Origin: Acidobacteriota bacterium
GTDB lineage: Bacteria > Acidobacteriota > Vicinamibacteria > Vicinamibacterales > CAVVIG01
Direction of reading: 5' to 3'
Length of the DNA: 5,483 nt
Assembly: GCA_016195295.1 (NCBI GenBank)
Contig: JACPZV010000084.1
Coordinates: 1 to 5,483 of the forward strand
The notes below the pieces were generated by a model. That model saw only the letters and a list, made by a program, of their open reading frames with translations. It was not told the origin of the DNA and made no database searches. Positions 1 through 4,514 of this stretch are shown here, in pieces. Position numbers and translations under genes: made by a program. Positions within the stretch are counted from its first letter, which is position 1, and every line of letters begins with the position of its first letter.

Positions 1-91
1 AAAGAGCTTCGATTTCGGCTCTTAGTTCCGCGAGCCGTGTTTCCGCTCCGGATCGAGCGAGCTTGAGGAGTTGCGATCGAGTTAACGCCAT
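1..91 (-). CDS. Partial CDS, N-terminus of a small helical charged protein of unknown function
   Basis: An open frame begins with ATG at 91-89 on the minus strand and runs without a stop to the window edge, giving 30 visible residues that begin MALTRSQLLKLARSGAE and end AELRAEIEAL. The pattern is amphipathic and rich in Ala, Leu, Arg and Glu, so a helix or short coiled coil is likely. An AGGAGG motif lies 12 bases upstream of the ATG and supports this start. The text resembles the beginnings of small basic proteins I recall from Acidobacteriota (pattern: L-x-x-L-A-R-x-G-A-x-x-R-L-x-E-L), some of which have Lys/Arg-rich tails, but the C-terminal part needed to test that is outside the window. 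It is divergent from the sulfatase-fold gene. I assign no function. Because the fragment is short, chance coding cannot be fully excluded, although start, ribosome site and composition agree. Confidence 0.62.
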   Translation of the reverse strand, partial: MALTRSQLLKLARSGAETRLAELRAEIEAL

Positions 92-103
92 CGAGTGATA
101 AAG

Positions 104-109
104 CCTCCT
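104..109 (-). promoter_or_regulatory. Shine-Dalgarno site for the left-edge minus-strand gene
   Basis: The plus strand reads CCTCCT, so the minus strand carries a perfect AGGAGG. It sits 12 bases before the ATG at 91-89, slightly longer than the usual spacing. It is the main evidence that the left-edge fragment is a real gene start. Confidence 0.55.
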
Positions 110-118
110 GGGAACGGT

Positions 119-147
119 ATTGTAATGCATACAGGCCAATTAGTTGA
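119..147 (-). promoter_or_regulatory. Candidate sigma-70-like promoter for the left-edge gene
   Basis: On the minus strand a TACAAT hexamer (124 down to 119) matches the -10 consensus at five of six bases. With a 17-base spacer, the -35 slot (147 down to 142) reads TCAACT, only three of six. Transcription would start near 112, just before the AGGAGG site, giving a leader of about 20 bases. The -10 element and its position are reasonable; the -35 is weak. Confidence 0.33.
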
Positions 148-171
148 CCAGTAAGGTTAGGTGGTTGGCCT
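133..171. repeat. Inverted repeat AGGCCAA-N25-TTGGCCT in the divergent intergenic region
   Basis: AGGCCAA at 133-139 and TTGGCCT at 165-171 are exact reverse complements separated by 25 bases. Further in, ACCA (147-150) and TGGT (162-165) could add an imperfect inner pairing, although TGGT overlaps the right arm by one base. The repeat lies between two divergent genes and overlaps the promoter-like hexamers on both sides. A binding site for a dimeric regulator is possible, as is chance. The remaining intergenic sequence from 92 to 271 shows no gene. Confidence 0.4.
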
Positions 172-193
172 ATTAGCACTGCCCGACAGTAAT
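165..193 (+). promoter_or_regulatory. Weak candidate promoter for the sulfatase-fold gene
   Basis: TTGGCC at 165-170 matches the -35 consensus at four of six positions and is followed, after 17 bases, by AGTAAT at 188-193, also four of six. A start near 200 would give a leader of about 70 bases before the GTG at 272. The -35 overlaps the right arm of the inverted repeat. A better -35-like TTGACC at 144-149 has no suitable -10 at normal spacing. This is a guess from consensus only. Confidence 0.2.
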
Positions 194-258
194 TCCTCAC
201 GTATCTCCCCGATTCCTCGAGATGTAACGCTTCTGTGCGCCCTTTGTCTAACAAGAGC

Positions 259-265
259 AGGAGGG
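259..265 (+). promoter_or_regulatory. Strong Shine-Dalgarno site that sets a GTG start at 272
   Basis: AGGAGGG ends six bases before GTG at 272. This near-perfect ribosome site, followed directly by a signal-peptide-like sequence, argues for translation starting at 272 rather than at the GTG at 161 or the ATG at 308. Confidence 0.8.
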
Positions 266-271
266 CACTCC

Positions 272-1663
272 GTGCGCCGAGCGCAGGGATGGGTCTGCCT
301 GGCCGCGATGGGAATGCTGAGTGCGGCTTCGCGACCGGAATCGCCGGCTCGAGTGGCCGGCGCGAAACCGTCGGTCATTCTCGTGGTCCTCGATGCGTGC
401 CGCGCCGATCGCCTGTCGTCGATGGGCTACTTCCGGCAGACGACGCCCAACTTGGATCGGCTGGCGGCCAGCGGTCTGTTGTTCACGCAGCACTACAGCG
501 GCAGTAATGGGACGATTACCGGTGTCTCGCAACTGCTGTCGAGCACGCTGCGTCCGCTCCCGTTGATCTCCGCGCCGGGCGCGCCGCCGCCGCCAGACGA
601 GAACGCCCTCACGGCGCTCCCCGCGGTGCTCGCCGACAACGGCTATCGGACGGCCTTATTTGCCGGGCATCCGTATTTCCATCCGCGTCTGGCGCCGGTG
701 ACTCGCGTGTTCGACTTCTACTCGAACGTCGCTTCGTTGAAGCCGGAGGGCCAAAAGGCGAATCTCGCCGACGTCCTCGATCAATTCGAGCCCTGGCTCG
801 CTGCGCAGCACACGCCGTTTTTCGCCTACCTGCACGCGATGGACACGCACTTTCCGCATCCACTTCGGGCTCGCGCGCCTGTCTTTGTCGATCGACGCGT
901 GCGTCCTTCCTTTGCGAACGGCGCGCCGCCCGAGCAGGCTGCCAATCTCGGAAGCCCGATCGAACGCCAGTACGTCAGCGACCTGTACGACGAGGATCTG
1001 CACGAGGCGGATCGCGCGGTCGGTCGTTTGATCGGCGCGCTCTCGCGTCTCGGTCGGCTCGAAAACACCGTGCTCGTCGTGACGGCGGACCACGGCGAAC
1101 AGCTGTACGAGGCGGGCTACGCGGGGCACGGCGGGGGCATCGGCAATCTCCCGGACACGGAAACCCACATTCCGCTCGTCGTCAGCTTCGGCGGCGAACT
1201 GCGGCCTCAACGAATCGACGGCATGACGCGGTCCATTGACGTGGCGCCGTCGATCCTCGCGTTGGCCGGCGCGTCCATTCCGGCCTGGATGATGGGGAAC
1301 GTGCTCATCCGGCCCAACGGATCGCGCTGGGAGTTCGATCCCCAAGGGACCTCGCCGTTCGCGCCCGTGTTCAATCAGGACCGCGACCCTGTGCGCGTGG
1401 CGCTCCGGTTTCCGCGGATGAAGTACTTCACTCGATGGAGCGCCGCTCAGCCCGTCGCCCTGACGGGTCCCGCCGCAGACGAGGCGCTGGTGTCGGTGGG
1501 CGACGGCGATGGCGTGATTCCCGTCGATGATCCCCGCTTCGCCGAAGCGCGCCAGGCGTGGCGCCGATTGACTGCGATGCTCAGCCGTCCGGTCGGCGCC
1601 ACGGACGAAGCGCTGAAGCGTCTTCGCAAACGCCTGCGCACGCTTGGATACGTGAGCGGTTAG
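272..1663 (+). CDS. Exported sulfatase/alkaline-phosphatase-fold hydrolase with Thr in the nucleophile slot
   Basis: This 463-residue protein belongs to the sulfatase branch of the alkaline phosphatase superfamily, which cleaves sulfate or phosphate esters using metal ions. The GTG start was chosen for the AGGAGGG site six bases upstream and the short signal-like segment MRRAQGWVCLAAMGMLSAAS. Expected metal ligands are visible: D41 in VVLDACRAD, H188/D191/H193 in LHAMDTH, D273-H274 in TADHGE and H286 in GHGGG. The usual Cys/Ser of the C-x-P-x-R maturation motif is absent. The aligned stretch HYSGSNGTITGVSQLL (from residue 74) puts Thr81 there, as in YejM/PbgA-like and phosphoethanolamine- or phosphoglycerol-transferase relatives. 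It therefore would not be activated by formylglycine formation and is more likely a phosphoester hydrolase or transferase than a sulfatase. Unlike those relatives it has no multi-pass membrane domain. The C-terminus, LRTLGYVSG, is typical of bacterial sulfatase-like proteins. The substrate is unknown. Confidence 0.88.
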   Translation: MRRAQGWVCLAAMGMLSAASRPESPARVAGAKPSVILVVLDACRADRLSSMGYFRQTTPNLDRLAASGLLFTQHYSGSNGTITGVSQLLSSTLRPLPLISAPGAPPPPDENALTALPAVLADNGYRTALFAGHPYFHPRLAPVTRVFDFYSNVASLKPEGQKANLADVLDQFEPWLAAQHTPFFAYLHAMDTHFPHPLRARAPVFVDRRVRPSFANGAPPEQAANLGSPIERQYVSDLYDEDLHEADRAVGRLIGALSRLGRLENTVLVVTADHGEQLYEAGYAGHGGGIGNLPDTETHIPLVVSFGGELRPQRIDGMTRSIDVAPSILALAGASIPAWMMGNVLIRPNGSRWEFDPQGTSPFAPVFNQDRDPVRVALRFPRMKYFTRWSAAQPVALTGPAADEALVSVGDGDGVIPVDDPRFAEARQAWRRLTAMLSRPVGATDEALKRLRKRLRTLGYVSG

Positions 1664-1689
1664 CCCCCGGACGCTGATTCCCCTACAAT
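1660..1689 (+). promoter_or_regulatory. Candidate promoter for the cytochrome-protease gene pair
   Basis: TACAAT at 1684-1689 is a five-of-six -10 element. TTAGCC at 1660-1665, overlapping the preceding stop codon, sits 18 bases upstream and matches the -35 consensus at three of six. Transcription would begin near 1696, giving a leader of about 28 bases with the ribosome site at 1711. No terminator is visible in the 60-base gap, so readthrough from the sulfatase-fold gene also remains possible. Confidence 0.35.
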
Positions 1690-1710
1690 GGGCCTGTTCA
1701 TTCGTCAGGG

Positions 1711-1716
1711 AAGGAG
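1711..1716 (+). promoter_or_regulatory. Shine-Dalgarno site setting the cytochrome start at 1724
   Basis: AAGGAG ends seven bases before ATG at 1724. The in-frame ATG at 1688 has no ribosome site and would put charged residues before the signal peptide, so 1724 is preferred. Confidence 0.75.
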
Positions 1717-1723
1717 TTTATCC

Positions 1724-2626
1724 ATGCGCACACTGATGACTGCCGGGCGCGGGGCGTCCACGGCGATTGCCCTGCCACTGCTGTTCGGATTGTGCACGGC
1801 GCTGGGCGCCCAGCAAGGCAGGGGACGCGGCGCCGCCGAGCCTCAAGCGCCGGCCGCGCCCGTCAAGCCGCTCGTTCCAGTGGCCACCAACACCGTGGTC
1901 GCCCATCCCGAAACCTATTACGGCGAGCGCGTGACGATGACCGCGTCCGTGCAGAACATCCTGTCGAAGTCGGCGTTCTCGGTCGCGCAGAAAACCGTGG
2001 GCGACGCCGCGAAAGCCAAGATGAGCGGCCAGGACGTGCTCGTGCTGGCGCCGAAGCTCCAGGCCGCGGTCACTCCCAACGCGTACCTGACCGTGTTCGG
2101 CGAAGTCGTGAAATTCGATCCTGAGGAAGTGGCGAAGAAAGCCAAGGACTACAAGCTGGACTTGCCGGCGGACGCGATCGAAAAATACCGCGGCAAGCCC
2201 GCGCTGATCGCGACGGCGGTGATCAACGAGTCGTTCCTCGATCTGACCTGGCGCATGCCGCCGCCCGCAACGCCAGACGAGGAGGCGCTGGACAGGCTGA
2301 TGAAGAAGATTCAGCCGGCCTTCGGCGCGCTCCGTGGCAGCATCGACGGCTCGAACGTCGACGTCACCACGCAGAATGCCGTCGCGCTGAAGCAGGCGTT
2401 CGCTGAAGTGGAAGCCATCTGGAAGAGCCGCGGGAAGACCGAACCGATGCAATGGGCGGCCGATGCGCGGAAGAACGCCGAAGCGATCGAGACGGCGGCG
2501 ACGACCGGCAAGTGGGAAGCGGCGAAAACCGCCGCCGGGCCGCTCGGTCAGGCCTGCGGCACGTGCCACACCGCGTACCGAGAACGATTCGACGACGGGT
2601 CGTATCGCATCAAGACGAGCAAGTAA
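1724..2626 (+). CDS. Exported OB-fold-like / cytochrome c' fusion protein
   Basis: The 300-residue product starts with a signal peptide (residues 1 to about 29, hydrophobic core IALPLLFGLCTALGA). A linker rich in Gln, Gly, Arg, Pro and Ala follows to about residue 50. Residues 55 to about 175 carry TNTVVAHPETYYGERVTM, VLVLAP and YLTVFGEVVKFDPEEV, a pattern like small OB-fold domains that begin with 'x-x-P-x-x-Y-x-G-x-x-V-T'. Residues 185-295 resemble class II cytochrome c': helix A near LMKKIQPAFGALRGSI, later Ala-rich helices, and one heme c site CGTCH at 278-282 followed by AYRERF. Heme would attach to C278 and C281 with H282 as proximal ligand, after export to the periplasm. Roles known in the cytochrome c' family include electron transfer and binding of NO or CO, but none can be assigned here. 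The protease gene begins 14 bases downstream, so the two are probably one operon. The heme domain is confident; the OB-fold call is tentative. Confidence 0.82.
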   Translation: MRTLMTAGRGASTAIALPLLFGLCTALGAQQGRGRGAAEPQAPAAPVKPLVPVATNTVVAHPETYYGERVTMTASVQNILSKSAFSVAQKTVGDAAKAKMSGQDVLVLAPKLQAAVTPNAYLTVFGEVVKFDPEEVAKKAKDYKLDLPADAIEKYRGKPALIATAVINESFLDLTWRMPPPATPDEEALDRLMKKIQPAFGALRGSIDGSNVDVTTQNAVALKQAFAEVEAIWKSRGKTEPMQWAADARKNAEAIETAATTGKWEAAKTAAGPLGQACGTCHTAYRERFDDGSYRIKTSK

Positions 2627-2640
2627 CCTCGAGGTGAGTG

Positions 2641-4494
2641 ATGGCGCTGCACAGCGTGCGCTCTGCCGTTCTCCGTGTGTCGGCACTGGGCGTGGGGCTC
2701 GCGTTGAGCCTTGGGTCCGCGGCGTCGCGCGTGCGCGCGCAGGCGCCGCGAGGGTTGTTCTCCGATGAACGCGACGCTCGCACGCTCGCACCCGCGACGG
2801 GCGCTTCCGGCGATCCGATGGTGTTGCGCAGCCGGACCGCGACGGTCAACTTGACGATGCTGATGGCGCCGGGCCCGGCGGGCACCGGGTTCGGTGCGAC
2901 GCAGATGGCGGCGCGCACGGTCGAGCTGAATCTGTTCACTGACGTAAATCTGGTGGCGCAACTCGATCACGTCGAGGCCGTCTCAGTCGTCGGCGGCTAC
3001 GCGTGGGTGGGGACGATCGCAGGTGTTGAGGCGAGCCAGGTGATTCTCGCCGTCGCAGACGGCGTCTTCGACGGCGCGATCATTTTGCCGCAGCATCTGT
3101 ATTCCGTTCGCAGTCAACCGGACGGCGCGTACGCGGTCACGGAGATCAACCGCAAGGTCATCCCGCCCGATCCCGACCCCATCGCTTCAATCGTTCCGAA
3201 GGTCGAGCAAGCGGCGGCCGGCGCTCCTCCGCCGACGGGAGCCGCCGATTCGGGAGACACCTTCGATCTCCTGCTGTACTACACCACGGGAGTGAAGACC
3301 GCGGTCGGCGGTACAGTGGCGCTCAACGCGTACTTGACGGCATCGATCGCGCAGGTCAACGCGGTGTACACGGCGAGTGCGATCCCATCACGCCTCCGGC
3401 TGGTCGGCGCGTACGAGACCCCGTACGTCGACGCCGGCGACCTGTTCACCGATCTGCCCAACATCACCGCCAACCCCGATGCGAAGGTGATGCGCGATCG
3501 CCTCGGCGCCGATTTCGTCGGCTTGCTGGTCACCAAGGATCCGAAATACAGCGGGTTGGCGTACATCATGGGCGGCAGCAGCGTCAGTACCGCGTTCGCC
3601 CCCTTCGCCTATAGCACGGTGGTCTATTACAACTTCATCAGTTACATCTACGCGCTGGCGCACGAGCTCGGTCACAACATGGGCTGTCTGCACGAGCCGG
3701 GCAACAACAGCAACAACGGCGCGTATTCGTACTCGCAGGGGTACACGGATGCGACGAACAAGTTCTACACCGTGATGTCGTACGGTCTGAACTGCACGGG
3801 CTGCACGCTCATCAATCAATTCTCGAGCCCGGTGAACACCTACCAGGGACATCCTGTGGGCACGTCGACCCAGGACAATCAGCGCACGATCGTGAACACG
3901 CGGTCGATCGTGGCGAACTTCCGCCAGTCCCTGGTGAACAACGTCAGCGCGCCGACCAACTTTGCGGCGTCCTCGTCCGGCTCGAGCGTGACGCTCACGT
4001 GGGGTGCACCGACGACCGGCACGGCGACCGCCTATGTGATCGAAGCCGGATCGCAGAGCGGTTCCGCGAACCTGGCCGCGTTCAACACCGGATCGACCCT
4101 CACGAGCTTCTCGACGTCTGGCGTCGGCAATGGCTTGTACTACGTGCGCGTGAAAAGCGCGAACGGAACCGAAATCAGTCCCGCGTCGAATGAAGTCGGC
4201 CTGCTCGTCGGCTCGTGCACGGCGGCGCCGCCCTCGCCCGCGGGATTCGCGGCGACCGCGTCGGGCTCGACGGTGTACCTGGCGTGGACCGCCTCCTCGA
4301 CCGCGACGACCTACATCGTCGAAGCGGGGTCGTCCACCGGCCAGACGAACCTCGCGAACAGCGATCTCGGCAGTCCATCCACGATGTACACGGCGACGGG
4401 GATCGGGAAGGGCACGTACTTCGTTCGGATGCGCGCGAAGAATTCCTGCGGCACGAGCGGGGTGTCGCCCGAGGTGAGACTCGTCGTTTCCTAG
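2641..4494 (+). CDS. Secreted metzincin zinc metalloprotease (reprolysin-like) with two Fn3-like domains
   Basis: This 617-residue protein is an extracellular zinc endopeptidase of the metzincin clan, closest in style to bacterial reprolysin-like (M12B-type) enzymes. A signal peptide covers residues 1-35, ending in the Ala-x-Ala site AQA. A propeptide-like region with no Cys runs to about 205 and includes VELNLFTDVNLVAQ and WVGTIAGVEASQVILAVADG. The catalytic domain spans about 206-430. Its zinc motif HELGHNMGCLH starts at H341, with ligands H341, H345 and H351 and catalytic E342. The Met-turn is VMSYG with M379. C349, C385 and C388 could form a disulfide. Two Fn3-like domains follow at about 437-523 and 530-617 and may bind polymer or a surface. 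The start is ATG at 2641, with a GAGG-type ribosome site at 2631-2634; an adjacent GTG at 2638 would add one residue. It follows the cytochrome gene by 14 bases. The natural substrate is not predictable. Confidence 0.92.
   Translation: MALHSVRSAVLRVSALGVGLALSLGSAASRVRAQAPRGLFSDERDARTLAPATGASGDPMVLRSRTATVNLTMLMAPGPAGTGFGATQMAARTVELNLFTDVNLVAQLDHVEAVSVVGGYAWVGTIAGVEASQVILAVADGVFDGAIILPQHLYSVRSQPDGAYAVTEINRKVIPPDPDPIASIVPKVEQAAAGAPPPTGAADSGDTFDLLLYYTTGVKTAVGGTVALNAYLTASIAQVNAVYTASAIPSRLRLVGAYETPYVDAGDLFTDLPNITANPDAKVMRDRLGADFVGLLVTKDPKYSGLAYIMGGSSVSTAFAPFAYSTVVYYNFISYIYALAHELGHNMGCLHEPGNNSNNGAYSYSQGYTDATNKFYTVMSYGLNCTGCTLINQFSSPVNTYQGHPVGTSTQDNQRTIVNTRSIVANFRQSLVNNVSAPTNFAASSSGSSVTLTWGAPTTGTATAYVIEAGSQSGSANLAAFNTGSTLTSFSTSGVGNGLYYVRVKSANGTEISPASNEVGLLVGSCTAAPPSPAGFAATASGSTVYLAWTASSTATTYIVEAGSSTGQTNLANSDLGSPSTMYTATGIGKGTYFVRMRAKNSCGTSGVSPEVRLVVS
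3949..4491 (+). repeat. Tandem Fn3-like domain repeat inside the protease gene
   Basis: Two diverged copies of about 87 residues follow each other at the C-terminus. Matching segments are AYVIEAGSQSGSANLA and TYIVEAGSSTGQTNLA, then GVGNGLYYVRVKSANG and GIGKGTYFVRMRAKNS. Both copies start with a Pro-rich entry and a VTLTW- or VYLAW-type strand. The spacing and shared EAGS and G-x-G-x-Y-x-V-R motifs indicate an internal duplication. The second copy ends the protein, with no sorting signal or extra tail after it. Confidence 0.8.
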
Positions 4495-4500
4495 GCCGCG

Positions 4501-4513
4501 GCCCTAAAAGGGC
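4501..4513. terminator. Small hairpin between convergent genes, possible bidirectional terminator
   Basis: GCCCT (4501-4505) pairs with AGGGC (4509-4513) around an AAA loop; GC at 4498-4499 and GC at 4514-4515 could extend the stem past a bulged G. It fills the 20-base gap between the protease stop and the stop of the minus-strand flavoenzyme gene. Neither strand has a U-tract, so its strength as an intrinsic terminator is doubtful. The overlapping palindrome GGCCGCGGCC (4494-4503) could form a competing structure. Confidence 0.4.
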
Positions 4514-4514
4514 G

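Noticed and set aside
144..176. TTGACC at 144-149 with TATTAG at 171-176 as a promoter
   Set aside because: The spacer would be 21 bases, too long for a sigma-70-type promoter, and the -10 matches poorly.
656..1345. A 229-codon minus-strand open frame across the sulfatase-fold gene
   Set aside because: The plus strand encodes conserved metal-site motifs over the same stretch. The antisense product is rich in Arg, Val and Glu with no domain pattern, so it is a shadow frame.
1688..1723. In-frame ATG at 1688 as the cytochrome start
   Set aside because: It overlaps the TACAAT promoter-like element, has no ribosome site, and would place a charged stretch before the signal peptide. The ATG at 1724 has AAGGAG seven bases upstream.
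1718..2791. A 357-codon open frame on the minus strand across the cytochrome gene
   Set aside because: It lies opposite a gene with a signal peptide, ribosome site and heme motif. Its translation is Arg-rich and low in complexity, as expected for the antisense of GC-rich coding DNA, and it shows no recognisable domain.
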